Of a DNA stretch of 64,000 nucleotides, positions 7,351-16,890 are shown one piece after another. Position 1 is the stretch's first letter. Each line of letters begins with the position of its first letter. The notes beneath the pieces were generated by a model. The model ran no database searches. It saw nothing but the letters and a program-made list of their open reading frames with translations, and was not told the DNA's origin. The position numbers were made by a program, and so were the translations under genes. The stretch is from CAVSWT01 sp963782985. Lineage in GTDB: Bacteria > Bacteroidota > Ignavibacteria > Ignavibacteriales > Ignavibacteriaceae. The stretch spans positions 124,001 through 188,000 of the forward strand of contig CAWALU010000010.1 of assembly GCA_963782985.1 (NCBI GenBank), in the 5' to 3' direction.

Positions 7351-9828
7351 TTATAAAGTAATTTTTTCTTTTAAATGAATATCTCTTGAAGAACTGCCAA
7401 TCATAATTTCAAATTTACCGGGTTCAAAAGTCCATTTATGCATGTCGGCATTATAAAACATAAAAGCATTTTTGTTTAGGGTAATTTTTAAATTTTTAGT
7501 TTCGCCGGGCTTTAAATTTACCTTTGCAAATCCTTTAAGTTCTTTAACCGGACGTTCAACCGATGATTCCACATCATTAACATAAAGTTGAGCAGTTTCA
7601 GCGCCCTCTAATTCACCGGTATTTTTCAAATCGAAAGAAGCAATAACATTATCACCATCCTGTTCAAGTTTTAAATTCTGGTAATCAAAATTAGTATAAG
7701 ACAATCCATATCCGAAAGGGAATAATGGTTCAATATTATTTTTATCGAAATGACGATAGCCGACAAAAATTCCATCGCCGTATTTTGTTACGCTGTCTTG
7801 TTTCATATAATATGGATAGGCAGAACAGTCTTCCCATTTTTTCGGAAATGTAATTGGTAGTTTCCCGGAAGGATTATAATTACCGAGTAAAACTTCGGCG
7901 GCGGCTGTTCCAATTTCATCCCCGTTAAACCACACCTGCACTATTCCTTTAACGTTATCAATCCAATTCATAACAACCGGGGAGCCGGTTATAAGAACCA
8001 CAATTGTGTTAGGATTTACTTTGCTTACTTCTTCAATTAATTTATCCTGATCAGCAGGAAGAAATAAATCTTTTCTATCAAAACCTTCCGACTCATAATT
8101 GCTGGATGTTCCGGCAAAAATAATTGCGGCATTTGAATTTTTTGCGGCTTCAATTGCTTTAGTCATTTTATCTTCGCCGGGCAAATTCCAGCTAAACATT
8201 GCAGAAGCGCCGCCGCCGTTTTCATAATATTCAAAAACAATTTTGTATGCTTTATCTTTTTCTAATTTAAGGTTGTATGAAGATGTGCTGGCTGCGTGAT
8301 CTATCCAATCATCAATTATAAGTTTGTCATCTAAATAAAGTCTTGCGCCGTCGTCGGTAGTGGTCATTAATTCATATTCTCCGCTTACCGGCGCTTGTAA
8401 AAATGCTGTCCATCTAACAGAAAAATTATCTTTGGGGAAATCTTTAAAAGGGGCGCCGCCTCCCCAATTAAAATTAATTTCTTTTTCATCAACTACTTTA
8501 ACCGGCTCGCCTAAAAGATTTTTGTTATCAAAATATTCTCCCTTAATTCCATTTTCTTTTAAATCAGAATTTTTAAAAAAATATTTTGCTTCCAGAGGTT
8601 TAGCATCGCCGTTTATAATTACGCCCGGAGCAAAATTTATTTTAACTTTTTTGCCCAGAGCATTTTGCAATCCTTTAAGAGGCGAAATAGAATAAACCGG
8701 GTTAACCATTGAACTGCCGCCTCCCCCGGTTCTTGCAATTTCAGCATTAGGACCAAGTACGGCGATAGATTTTATTTTTTCTAAATTTAAAGGGAGAATA
8801 TTTTCATCATTCTTTAATAGAACAATGGCTTCTTTGGCGGCATCAAGCGCAAATTGCTGATGAGCTTTTGAATTAACTTGAGATGTATCGTAGGTTCTAC
8901 CTTCATCAAATAAACCAAGTTTAAACATTACTTTTAAAATTCTTCTAACTTTTTCGTCAAGCTGTCCTTCGGTTATAATTCCTTTGTCAAATGCAGATTT
9001 AAGATTTTCATAATTCATAAAATCTCCGCGGGGCATTTCTAAATCTACTCCATCTTTAAAAGTGGGAATAGCGCTATGCACTGCGCCCCAATCCGACATT
9101 ACCAGCCATTTGAAGTTCCAGTTATTTCTTAATTTCTCAATCAGCAGGCTTGATTTTTCGCTGCAGTATTGCCCGTTTAGTTTGTTGTATGCCGACATTA
9201 TTGCAAGAGTTTTTGCCTCTTCCACAGCCGCTTTAAATGCGGGAAGATAAATTTCGTTTAAAGTTCTTTCGTCAACCTGCGCATCAACAAATATTCTTTC
9301 ATACTCTTGATTGTTCACTGCAAAATGTTTTACCGTTGCCGCCACTCCTTCACTTTGAACGCCTTTAATATAATTGACGGTTAACCTCGAAGTTAAAAAT
9401 GGATCTTCGCCAAAACTTTCAAAATTTCTTCCTCCCATTGGGAGCCGCGCAATGTTTACGCACGGACCAAGAATTACATCTCTTCCTTGTCCTCTTGTTT
9501 CTTGCGCGAGAGCCTCTCCATATTTTTCAATTAAAGATGTATCCCAGGTTGCAGCCATTGCAATTCCCGATGGGAAAGCGGTTGTATTTCCCCAACGAAC
9601 GCCTATTGGTCCGTCTGTCATTTTTAGTGCGGGAATGCCTAAACGAGGAATTGGAATTGTTGACATTTCATCGCCGCCAATCATCGTTATTTTTTCTTCG
9701 AGCGTTAAATGGCTTATTAATTTTTCGATTTGTTCGTGAGTTTGTTTAGAATCCATATCTGATGCAAAATTGTTATGTATAAAAATTCCAATAAAAAATA
9801 TGATTGAAATGAAAAAAAATTGTTTCAT
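7351..9828 (-). CDS. Secreted GH3 beta-glucosidase with inserted PA14 domain
   Basis: An 825-residue enzyme with a signal peptide (MKQFFFISIIFFIGIFIHNN). The GH3 N-domain occupies about 35-320 with nucleophile Asp246 in LVMSDWGAVHS and substrate motifs GRNFESFGEDP and KHFAVNNQE. The GH3 C-domain is interrupted at about 405-535 by a PA14 domain (GEYFDN..., WTAFLQAPVSGEYELMTTTDDG, LYLDDKLIIDDW), the arrangement of KmBglI-type GH3 enzymes, where PA14 shapes substrate choice. A fibronectin III-like domain closes the protein (about 725-815). It releases terminal glucose from beta-glucan oligosaccharides. It has no T9SS sorting domain, so it is probably periplasmic. Neighbours are other beta-glucan enzymes. 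Confidence 0.93.
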   Translation of the reverse strand: MKQFFFISIIFFIGIFIHNNFASDMDSKQTHEQIEKLISHLTLEEKITMIGGDEMSTIPIPRLGIPALKMTDGPIGVRWGNTTAFPSGIAMAATWDTSLIEKYGEALAQETRGQGRDVILGPCVNIARLPMGGRNFESFGEDPFLTSRLTVNYIKGVQSEGVAATVKHFAVNNQEYERIFVDAQVDERTLNEIYLPAFKAAVEEAKTLAIMSAYNKLNGQYCSEKSSLLIEKLRNNWNFKWLVMSDWGAVHSAIPTFKDGVDLEMPRGDFMNYENLKSAFDKGIITEGQLDEKVRRILKVMFKLGLFDEGRTYDTSQVNSKAHQQFALDAAKEAIVLLKNDENILPLNLEKIKSIAVLGPNAEIARTGGGGSSMVNPVYSISPLKGLQNALGKKVKINFAPGVIINGDAKPLEAKYFFKNSDLKENGIKGEYFDNKNLLGEPVKVVDEKEINFNWGGGAPFKDFPKDNFSVRWTAFLQAPVSGEYELMTTTDDGARLYLDDKLIIDDWIDHAASTSSYNLKLEKDKAYKIVFEYYENGGGASAMFSWNLPGEDKMTKAIEAAKNSNAAIIFAGTSSNYESEGFDRKDLFLPADQDKLIEEVSKVNPNTIVVLITGSPVVMNWIDNVKGIVQVWFNGDEIGTAAAEVLLGNYNPSGKLPITFPKKWEDCSAYPYYMKQDSVTKYGDGIFVGYRHFDKNNIEPLFPFGYGLSYTNFDYQNLKLEQDGDNVIASFDLKNTGELEGAETAQLYVNDVESSVERPVKELKGFAKVNLKPGETKNLKITLNKNAFMFYNADMHKWTFEPGKFEIMIGSSSRDIHLKEKITL

Positions 9829-9981
9829 ATCTAAATCCTCTGATGTAATTTTTTATAATTATAGTATTAATAATTTTGTAAAGATTTAGTCCTTATTATG
9901 AATTACGAAGGACATTAATTTGCAATGGAAAAATTTTGAATGATGTTTGAATTGAGATTGACGACTTATATTAATGCGCTG

Positions 9982-11198
9982 TTATTTCTGCTTAGCCTCT
10001 AGTCCCAGCGCTTTTAAATAGCCATAATTAATTTCGCAATTTTCAAACTTACAATTTTGCAGATAATCATTTAAAGATTTTTTTACCGAGATAATATCTG
10101 GTCTATTTTTTCTTACATCTTCAAATGTATTTCTTTCAGTATTTGCATATTTAATTATTAAATCGAATTCATCGGTTTTATTAATAGAAACAATTCCCCG
10201 ATCTGAGTCCAATTTTTTATAGGGCCAGAAACACCAGCCGATATTATTTTGTTCAAGCAATTTTCTAAATGATGAGATCCATTCATTTGTGTTTTCACCA
10301 GATTCACCGAGCCAAATCGGAACCTTGAACTTATCTCTAAAATCAATATAATCTTTTATTACATTCTGTGTAGTTTCCGACCAATATTTATGAAACGAAT
10401 AAATTAGTTTATCGTCAAACGGCTTCCAAATACTGAAAAATTTCCATCCCATTGTGCACCGCCAATTATTATAATATGGTTGCGATCAACTTCTCGGATA
10501 GCGTTAGTAATTTTTTTATAAAGCGGTTCTAGCTGGGGATTTAATTTTTCGGCGTCGAAATACGTTGCAATTGGTTCGTTCAATAAATTATAGCCAAGCA
10601 CGTAAGGTTCATCTTTAAATTTTTCTGCAATTCGTTTCCAAATCATTGCAGTTTCATTTTGGCTTTCTTCGCTTTCCATCAAAAACGGATAACCGTAACT
10701 ATCATCAATATTATCTCCAGTTTGCCCGCCGGGAGCGCAGTGCATATCAAGTATAACATATAGTTTTTGCCCTGAACTCCAGTTGATAACTCTTTCCAGC
10801 AGTTGCATTCCCCTCTGCAATTCTATTTCAGGATTGTCTTCCACAATAAATAGTTTGTAATTAAACGGAACACGAATAGAATTGAAACCGCTTTCTTTTA
10901 TGAATTTTATATCATCTTCAGTTATATAAGTGTTTTGAAATTCGTCCCAGAATTTTCTTGTTTCTGAAGGTCCGATTAATCTTTTAAAAACTTTATCAAT
11001 CAATCGTGGTGAAGATTCAAATTTAAAATGAAACATATAACCTTCGGGTACAAGCCAATTGCCAAGGTTAATTCCTTTAAGAAGAATTGAATTTCCATCG
11101 GGTGTTTTTATATCTTTACCATCTGTGTAAACATACTTCTGTTGGGGAAAGATTTGGGTTATCGCATACAGTATAATTAGAATAAATATTTTCTTCAT
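9982..11198 (-). pseudogene. GH5 endoglucanase-like gene split by a -1 frameshift
   Basis: Two overlapping minus-strand frames, 10404-11198 and 9982-10452, together encode one secreted GH5 enzyme of about 400 residues. The first part has a signal peptide, GINLGNW, FNSIRVPF, DMHCAPGGQTGDN and the acid/base Glu208 in NLLNEP, and continues through IIIIGGAQWDGNFSVFG. The second part supplies KPFDDKLIYSFHKYW and the nucleophile Glu in WLGESGEN. The GGAAG at about 10423-10427 (minus strand) would restore the frame if it read GGAAAG. The catalytic pair is therefore split between frames. Either the gene is recently broken or the base is a sequencing or assembly error. Programmed shifting is less likely because there is no slippery heptamer. 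It belongs to the exo-1,3/1,4-beta-glucanase-like part of GH5. Confidence 0.85.
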
Positions 11199-11210
11199 AA
11201 TTAATCTTAT

Positions 11211-11948
11211 TTATTTTTTTAGAGTGTGGCTTAAAAGCCAATCATATAATTCTGGATTATTGTAAGTCTCTGTCCATGCATCATGGTTGGCTTCAGGATA
11301 AATAGTAAACTTCACATCGCCGCCGCATTTTTTGAGCTCACTAACTAATTTTTTTGATTCTGAAATAGGTACAACATTATCCTTTGCACCGTGAAATACC
11401 CAAACTGGAGTATCTTTAATCCGGCAAACTGTTCTTACATTTCCACCCCCGCAAACAGGAGCAATTGCGGCAAAACGATTCGGGTATTCAATTGCCAGGC
11501 TCCACGTTCCATAACCACCCATGCTTAAGCCGGTAACATAAATTCTATTTTCATCAACATTATATTTATCGCAAACTTCTTTCAGCAAACCGTCTAAGAC
11601 ATCATTTGACCACCAACTATCATCCGGGCATTGCGGTGAAACTAAAATGAAGGGGAATTCTTTTCCTTTCTCAACGAGTTTTGGAGGTCCGTGTGTTTTT
11701 ACTTTTTGCAAATCATCCCCTCGTTCACCTATGCCATGCAGGAATAAAACCAAAGGGAATTTTTTTTCTTGATTGTAACCGTTCGGAAGATAAAGCAGAT
11801 AGTTTGCCGATACATTTTTAGTTACATCTCTACTAAATGATTTTTCCATTTGTTTATTTGTCTCTTCATTATAAATTTTTGAAGACGAGCAACCTGTAAT
11901 AAAAAAGATAGTTTCCGTTAAAATTATTAATAATAATTTTATGTTCAT
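11211..11948 (-). CDS. Lipoprotein esterase (COG4099-like alpha/beta hydrolase)
   Basis: A 245-residue lipoprotein with lipobox ITGC (Cys20). The alpha/beta hydrolase triad is Ser142 in TGLSMGGYG, Asp190 in HGAKDN and His222 in EANHDAW. The oxyanion region is LHGIGERGDDL. It closely matches the first 240 residues of the esterase at 112-1227 but stops before the discoidin domain. It sits 12 bases upstream of the GH5 gene and on the same strand as the GH3 genes, so an accessory role removing ester substituents from glucan or hemicellulose is likely. The exact ester is unknown. Predicted location is the outer membrane or periplasmic face. Confidence 0.82.
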   Translation of the reverse strand: MNIKLLLIILTETIFFITGCSSSKIYNEETNKQMEKSFSRDVTKNVSANYLLYLPNGYNQEKKFPLVLFLHGIGERGDDLQKVKTHGPPKLVEKGKEFPFILVSPQCPDDSWWSNDVLDGLLKEVCDKYNVDENRIYVTGLSMGGYGTWSLAIEYPNRFAAIAPVCGGGNVRTVCRIKDTPVWVFHGAKDNVVPISESKKLVSELKKCGGDVKFTIYPEANHDAWTETYNNPELYDWLLSHTLKK

Positions 11949-12060
11949 TCTTAAAAAATCCTTTGAAAAATATTAGTTGTCTGATTTTTTTTAAAAATTT
12001 ATACATAATAGTTTTGTTGTGAATTAATTTAAAATTACTTGGGAAAGAAAATAAACAAAC

Positions 12061-12092
12061 AAAAAAAGTAAGCCCAATTAAAAACTGGGCTT
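12061..12092 (-). terminator. Rho-independent terminator after the GH3 gene
   Basis: Arms AAGCCCA (12070-12076) and TGGGCTT (12086-12092) pair around a 9-base loop. On the minus strand the hairpin is followed two bases later by a run of seven T (12061-12067). It lies 23 bases past the stop of the GH3 gene at 12115, so that gene probably ends its own transcript here and the esterase/GH5 unit starts anew. Confidence 0.8.
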
Positions 12093-12114
12093 AAATTCAA
12101 ATTCAAAATAAATT

Positions 12115-13935
12115 TTAATAACTCAAACCAAAACCGTAAGGGAACAATGGATCGTAATTCTCATCGCCGACATTCATCGGCTCTTGAGAAATTGTTTTAG
12201 GCCATGAATGGGACAACTTTCCGCTGGGATTGTAATCGCCAAACAAAACATCTGTAACTCCGGCGCCTTCTGTTCCCGGCAGCCAGGCAGCTACAAATGC
12301 ATCAGCCATATTGAGAACATTGTCCAATATTAATGGTCTGCCGGAAAGTAAAACTACAATTACCGGAACCCCGGATTTTTTAGCGTTTGTAATTGTTTCA
12401 ACATCTTTAGAAGAAAGCGAAAGTTCTTGATTGTCGCCGAACATTTCAGCGTAGGGATGTTCGCCAATAACTACAACCGCACAATCTGCGCCTTCAGCCC
12501 CGGTTCCATCTTCGGAAAAAGTTATTTTAGCGTTGTCGTCAACCGCATTTTTTGCTGCTTGTAAAATAGATGTGCCGTTAAGATTGGTTAACGAGCTGCT
12601 GCCTTGCCATGAGATTGTCCAGCCGCCGCACTGGATACCAACGCTGTCAGCGCCAATGCCGGCAAAATGAATTCTATTTAATTTTTTAGATAATGGAAGG
12701 ATATTATTTTCATTTTTTAACAGAACTAATGATTGTCTAACACATTCTCTTGCAACCTTTTTATGTTCATCAGATCCTATTTTTGAAAATAAATTTTTAT
12801 CAGTTTTAGTTTTGTTATATAAATCCATTTTCAGTTTTACTTTTAAAATTCTTTTTACCGCGTCGTCAATTCTTTCCTGACTTACTTTATTTTCCTGAAC
12901 TAATTCTTTTAAATTAGTTATAAACTCATCGTAGTTATTTTTTTGTCCGTCTCCATTTGGAATCATAATCATATCTAAGCCGGCATTGATTGAAAGCTCA
13001 ACATCCTGTTTATAATTTTCGCCAAGTTGATCAATTGCAGCCCAATCGGAAACAGTAAAACCTTCAAAGCCCAATTCATTTTTTAGAAGATCAGTTATTA
13101 AATATTTATTGCCGTGCATTTTAACGCCGTTCCAGCTGCTGTATGAAATCATAATAGAATTTGTACCGGCTTTGATTGCGGCAATATACCCGGGCAGATG
13201 AATTTTTCTTAATGTTTCTTCATCAACTTCAGTATTGCCCTGATCCTTTCCATTAGTAGTTCCGCCATCGCCCATATAATGTTTAGTGCATGAAAGTATT
13301 GCGTCTTTATCCGATAATTTTTTCTCAAATCCTTTAACTGCGGCCGCTCCCATTTCAGCTACTAATTCCGGGTCTTCGCCAAAACTTTCATAAGTTCTTC
13401 CCCATTTATCATTTCGCGCAACCGCAACGCAAGGCGCAAAAGTCCAATTGACGCCAGTGCCCGCTACTTCATCCGCAGTTACTGCGGCGGCTTCTTCAAT
13501 TAGATTAGGATTACGCGTACAGCCTAATCCGATGTTGTGAGGAAATATAACCGCGCCGGTTACATTGTTATGACCATGCACAGCGTCAACGCCAAGGAGC
13601 AATGGAATTTTTAATCTGGTTTGAAGAGCGATATCCTGAAGCTTGTCGGCGGTTTGCGACCAGCCCTTAGCGGATATATCATCTATTTCAGAATTGCCGC
13701 CCCAAAGTACAGAACCAAGATTATATTTTTTTATATCATTAAAATCTTTGAATGCGAGATAATCGACCTGCGTCATCTGACCAATCTTTTCATCTAAAGT
13801 CATTACTGAAAGTATCGAATCAACTTGCGCATCAATTTTTGAAGATTCGTTTTGCTTGGCGCTTTTTTTTAGATGAGTGAATCCAAGCAAAGCAAAGCCT
13901 GCGGTGAAAAGTAAAACATAATACACTATTTTCAT
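12115..13935 (-). CDS. Secreted GH3 beta-glucan exohydrolase / beta-glucosidase
   Basis: A 606-residue GH3 enzyme with an N-terminal hydrophobic leader (MKIVYYVLLFTAGFALLGF). Motifs follow the barley ExoI / bacterial ExoP subgroup: LLLGVDAVHGHNNV, TFAPCVAVARNDKWGRTYESFGEDP, KHYMGDGGT, nucleophile Asp297 in TVSDWAAID, and in the C-domain VVIGEHPYAEMFGD, whose Glu is the acid/base in ExoI. The protein ends at DPLFPYGFGLSY, directly after the second domain and without a fibronectin-like tail. It removes glucose from beta-1,3, 1,4 and mixed-linkage oligosaccharides. It lies downstream of the ROK kinase and permease on the same strand, which suggests a pathway from oligosaccharide to glucose phosphate. 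Confidence 0.93.
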   Translation of the reverse strand: MKIVYYVLLFTAGFALLGFTHLKKSAKQNESSKIDAQVDSILSVMTLDEKIGQMTQVDYLAFKDFNDIKKYNLGSVLWGGNSEIDDISAKGWSQTADKLQDIALQTRLKIPLLLGVDAVHGHNNVTGAVIFPHNIGLGCTRNPNLIEEAAAVTADEVAGTGVNWTFAPCVAVARNDKWGRTYESFGEDPELVAEMGAAAVKGFEKKLSDKDAILSCTKHYMGDGGTTNGKDQGNTEVDEETLRKIHLPGYIAAIKAGTNSIMISYSSWNGVKMHGNKYLITDLLKNELGFEGFTVSDWAAIDQLGENYKQDVELSINAGLDMIMIPNGDGQKNNYDEFITNLKELVQENKVSQERIDDAVKRILKVKLKMDLYNKTKTDKNLFSKIGSDEHKKVARECVRQSLVLLKNENNILPLSKKLNRIHFAGIGADSVGIQCGGWTISWQGSSSLTNLNGTSILQAAKNAVDDNAKITFSEDGTGAEGADCAVVVIGEHPYAEMFGDNQELSLSSKDVETITNAKKSGVPVIVVLLSGRPLILDNVLNMADAFVAAWLPGTEGAGVTDVLFGDYNPSGKLSHSWPKTISQEPMNVGDENYDPLFPYGFGLSY

Positions 13936-14038
13936 TTTAACCCTCGATTTATTTTAATGATAAAAATTTTATATAGATTTTCTTTTGCATTTAGGAAGCA
14001 AATAAATTTTAAGACAATATTCATTTTTCAAAGCCCAA

Positions 14039-14066
14039 TCCCTTCCCCTGGAAAAGAGGGAAGGGA
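14039..14066. repeat. Palindromic intergenic repeat
   Basis: TCCCTTCCC (14039-14047) and GGGAAGGGA (14058-14066) form a 9-base perfect stem in a GC-rich island inside an otherwise AT-rich spacer between the ROK kinase and GH3 genes. The base composition contrasts with the flanks. No T-tract follows on either strand, so a dispersed palindromic element is more likely than a terminator. An mRNA-processing or stabilising role within the minus-strand transcript is possible. Confidence 0.55.
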
Positions 14067-14101
14067 CACGCCAACTTGGGGCAAGGTACATGAGACTGAG
14101 T

Positions 14102-15088
14102 TTAAACTATTTTTTCAAGGGAACTTGCTTTTTCGAGTTCATTCCAAATTAATGCAGCCGCGCCCAATACAGCTGTATTTCCGCTTAATAATTTTGAAGG
14201 AAGAAGTTTAACTTTATTTTTAAAAATGTTTAATAAATTTTCTTCCATATATTTTTTAGTTGGATTAAAAATCAATTCACCCGATGCAGCCAATCCGCCA
14301 AATAATATAATAGCTTCGGGGCTGGTATATGCAACAGAGTCGGCTAATTTTAATCCTAAAACTTTACCTGTAAACTCAAATGCTTCCAAAGCAATTTCAT
14401 CTTCTTTTAAAGCGGCGTCGCAAATTAATTTTGAAGTGAGATCGTTAAATGAAATTGATCGCAGAATACTGGGCTTAGCGCTGTTACACAAAAGCTCAAA
14501 AACAGTTCGCTTAATTCCGCTGGCAGAGGCGTAAGTTTCCAAGCAGCCTTTTCGTCCGCATCCGCATTGGCGTCCGTTCGGGTCATAAATAGTATGTCCA
14601 ATTTCGCCGGCAAATCCATCATCGCCGTAAATCAATTCTCCGTTAGCTACAATACCGCTGCCCAGACCTGTGCCGAGAGTAATTACTATAAAATCCTTCA
14701 TCCCTTTTGCCGCGCCGAATTGCATTTCACCGATAGCTGCGGCGTTTGCGTCATTTGTAATAGCGGCGGGGAGTTCAGAATATTTTTTAACTATTTCTAT
14801 TACGTTTACTATTCCCCAATTTAAATTTGGCGGATGTTCAACCGTGCCTTTATAGTAATTTGCATTTGGCGCGCCGATTCCTATTCCCGCCAATTCAAAT
14901 TCAGCGGAAAATTTTTCGAAATCATTATTTATTTTTTTAAATAAGCGTTCAAATAATAGTTCAGCGTTTTCATGCGCATTTGTTAAAATGGAAGATTCAT
15001 AAATTAATTTTGCATTCTTATCTACAAATCCAAATACAGTATTTGTTCCTCCGATGTCAATTCCTACCGCAACATTGGTCTTCTGCAT
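14102..15088 (-). CDS. ROK-family sugar kinase (glucokinase-like)
   Basis: A 328-residue ROK kinase. It has the ATP phosphate loop GIDIGGTNTVFG (9-20), the catalytic Asp in AAITNDANAAAIGE, the sugar-binding GEIGH, and the zinc motif CGCGRKGCLETYAS. There is no N-terminal helix-turn-helix, so it is an enzyme rather than a NagC-type repressor. It should phosphorylate glucose or a related hexose in the cytoplasm. It lies 52 bases downstream of the FucP-like permease on the same strand and upstream of the GH3 gene, a natural import-and-phosphorylate pair. Confidence 0.88.
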   Translation of the reverse strand: MQKTNVAVGIDIGGTNTVFGFVDKNAKLIYESSILTNAHENAELLFERLFKKINNDFEKFSAEFELAGIGIGAPNANYYKGTVEHPPNLNWGIVNVIEIVKKYSELPAAITNDANAAAIGEMQFGAAKGMKDFIVITLGTGLGSGIVANGELIYGDDGFAGEIGHTIYDPNGRQCGCGRKGCLETYASASGIKRTVFELLCNSAKPSILRSISFNDLTSKLICDAALKEDEIALEAFEFTGKVLGLKLADSVAYTSPEAIILFGGLAASGELIFNPTKKYMEENLLNIFKNKVKLLPSKLLSGNTAVLGAAALIWNELEKASSLEKIV

Positions 15089-15140
15089 AAAATAAATCCT
15101 AATTAATTTTTACTTACAAATAAAATATTCACTTAAAAAA

Positions 15141-16451
15141 TCAATGCGCGTACCTTGGAGTATGTCCCTTCCAGCCATAAAAAGCAATAAATAAATAGCA
15201 AAGCACGGGTAAAATAAAAGCATGATGAATTCCCATATTATCAGCTAACACGCCTTGCAAAAGAGGAATAATTGCTCCGCCTACAATTGCCATACAAAGA
15301 ATTCCGGAACCTTGTCCCGTATGTTTCCCCAATCCTTCAATTGCAAGCGTAAAAATTGTTGGGAACATAATTGAATTGAATAATCCAACTAAAAGGATTG
15401 ACCACATTGCAACTTCGCCAAATGAAAGCATAGAAGTTATTACAAGAACTGATGCAACGATGGCGTTAAAAGCAAGCACATATCCGGGCTTAATTTTTCT
15501 TTGAACAGCGGCGCCGATAAACCTTCCAATCATAGCGCCGCCCCAATAGAATGAAACGAACTTGCCTGCTTGTGATTCTGCAAGTCCGGCAATATCCGGC
15601 TGACCGAGATAGTTCACTAAAAAACTTCCGATTGAAACTTCAGCGCCGACGTAAACGAAGATACCAACGGCTCCTAAAATTAAATGTTTATATTCCCAGG
15701 CGCTTTTGTGAGCGCTGTCGCGGCTTAGCCCGTGTTCGTCTAAAGCGGAAACAGCTCCGCCTTTAATTTCGGGTAATTTTATAAGAGCAAATATTCCGGC
15801 AATAATTAATAAAGCTGCGGCTAAGCCAAGATACGGAACTTGTACTGCGCCGGCTTCAGCTGATTTGTATGCTGAGATTGCTGTGTCAGACATATTATTT
15901 AATTCTTCCGTAGTTTTTACAGCAACAGCTAAAATAACCAGCGATCCAAAATAAGGGGCTACGGTTGTGCCGAGTGAATTAAATGCCTGTGTTAAATTTA
16001 ATCTGCTTGAAGCTGTTTGCGGTTTTCCGAGAATTGCTACATAAGGATTGGCGGCAACTTGCAGCAATGTTATTCCGGAAGCCAAAATAAATAATGCCAA
16101 CAAAAATACGGGGTATGATCTCATTCCTGCGGCGGGATAAAAAATTATGCAACCGATGCCAGCAGTAATTAAGCCGATAATTATTCCTTTTTTGTACCCG
16201 ATTTTTTCAACTAAAAATCCCGATGGAAGCGAGACGATTGCATACGCTGTAAAAAAAGTAAATTGAATTAACATTGCCTGTGTATAGTTAAGATCGAATA
16301 CAGCTTTTAAATGCGGGATTAAAATATCATTTAGGCAGGTTAAAAATCCCCATATAAAAAACAGCGAAGTTAATACAACCAAAGCTGGCGTGTAGTTCAT
16401 CTCTGTTTTTGAAGAGTTATTTATTTTAGGAGGCGTACTGGATACATTCAT
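15141..16451 (-). CDS. MFS sugar permease, FucP/GluP-like (fucose:H+ symporter family)
   Basis: A 436-residue protein with about twelve membrane helices. It carries FHS-family marks: LTSLFFIWGFLTCLNDILIPHLKAVFDLNY at the first helix, SGFLVEKIGYKKGI between helices 2 and 3, and ANPYVAILGKPQTASSRLNLTQAFNSLGTTVAP, which is typical of glucose/galactose transporters of the GluP/FucP type. It brings a monosaccharide, probably glucose or galactose, through the inner membrane with protons. It is the first gene of the minus-strand catabolic run and is divergent from the three-component sensor operon. Confidence 0.88.
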   Translation of the reverse strand: MNVSSTPPKINNSSKTEMNYTPALVVLTSLFFIWGFLTCLNDILIPHLKAVFDLNYTQAMLIQFTFFTAYAIVSLPSGFLVEKIGYKKGIIIGLITAGIGCIIFYPAAGMRSYPVFLLALFILASGITLLQVAANPYVAILGKPQTASSRLNLTQAFNSLGTTVAPYFGSLVILAVAVKTTEELNNMSDTAISAYKSAEAGAVQVPYLGLAAALLIIAGIFALIKLPEIKGGAVSALDEHGLSRDSAHKSAWEYKHLILGAVGIFVYVGAEVSIGSFLVNYLGQPDIAGLAESQAGKFVSFYWGGAMIGRFIGAAVQRKIKPGYVLAFNAIVASVLVITSMLSFGEVAMWSILLVGLFNSIMFPTIFTLAIEGLGKHTGQGSGILCMAIVGGAIIPLLQGVLADNMGIHHAFILPVLCYLFIAFYGWKGHTPRYAH

Positions 16452-16890
16452 AAAAATTCCTTTGATGATTTTAATGAAATAAGATTATTATTCTGCGGTG
16501 AAAACTGAATGAGGAATAAATTGGTTAGAGTTTTAAATAGATGATTATTCAATTATCTGGACTTTAATTAATGGAATGAATTTATAATTCTGATGACACA
16601 ACTTAAATTTTCAATTCGTTTGTGAGTGGCAAAATTTATGCCCAACAAATTAAAGGTTTGGATATATATTTACTTTCAGTTATGTAAAATAAAATTGGCA
16701 ATACAAAAATATCGAGAGAATAATTCATCCTTTAATTATTATTTTAATAACGGCGCTTTATTAAATTGATAAGCCACAGAAGCGAAAGCAAACTTGTCTC
16801 TCAGGATTTGCATTCGATGCAGCAATAAACATAATTAATTATAGTTTGATATTTTTGAATCAAAATAAAAAAATAAAGGGAATCCGTTGA
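16452..16890. other. Divergent promoter region between sugar permease and sensor operon
   Basis: This 439-base spacer separates two outward-facing genes and should hold promoters for both. Apart from the palindromic, sigma-54-like site at 16627-16643 I see no other convincing element. The remaining sequence is AT-rich and carries no reading frame of interest. Confidence 0.6.
16627..16643. promoter_or_regulatory. Two-way sigma-54-like promoter or operator palindrome
   Basis: The site reads TGGCAAAATTTATGCCC. On the plus strand GG (16628-16629) and GC (16640-16641) are ten bases apart, as required for a -24/-12 promoter, with TGGCA and TGC matching the consensus. On the minus strand GGGCATAAATTTTGCC also satisfies GG-N10-GC and keeps TTGC. 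The neighbouring regulator at 19843-21288 is a sigma-54 activator. The same symmetry would also fit a plain repressor operator, and the predicted leaders (about 165 and 240 bases) are long, so this remains a candidate only. Confidence 0.4.

Noticed and set aside
8360..8695. Plus-strand frame of 111 codons opposite the same GH3 gene
   Set aside because: Antisense shadow of the PA14 region; the minus-strand reading is a clear conserved domain.
9374..9749. Two overlapping plus-strand frames of 116-121 codons opposite the PA14-containing GH3 gene
   Set aside because: They lie wholly inside a gene with strong family motifs on the other strand, and their translations show no recognisable protein features.
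13957..14211. Plus-strand frame of 84 codons across the spacer between GH3 and ROK genes
   Set aside because: It reads through the palindromic repeat and into the antisense of the ROK kinase; composition is not protein-like.
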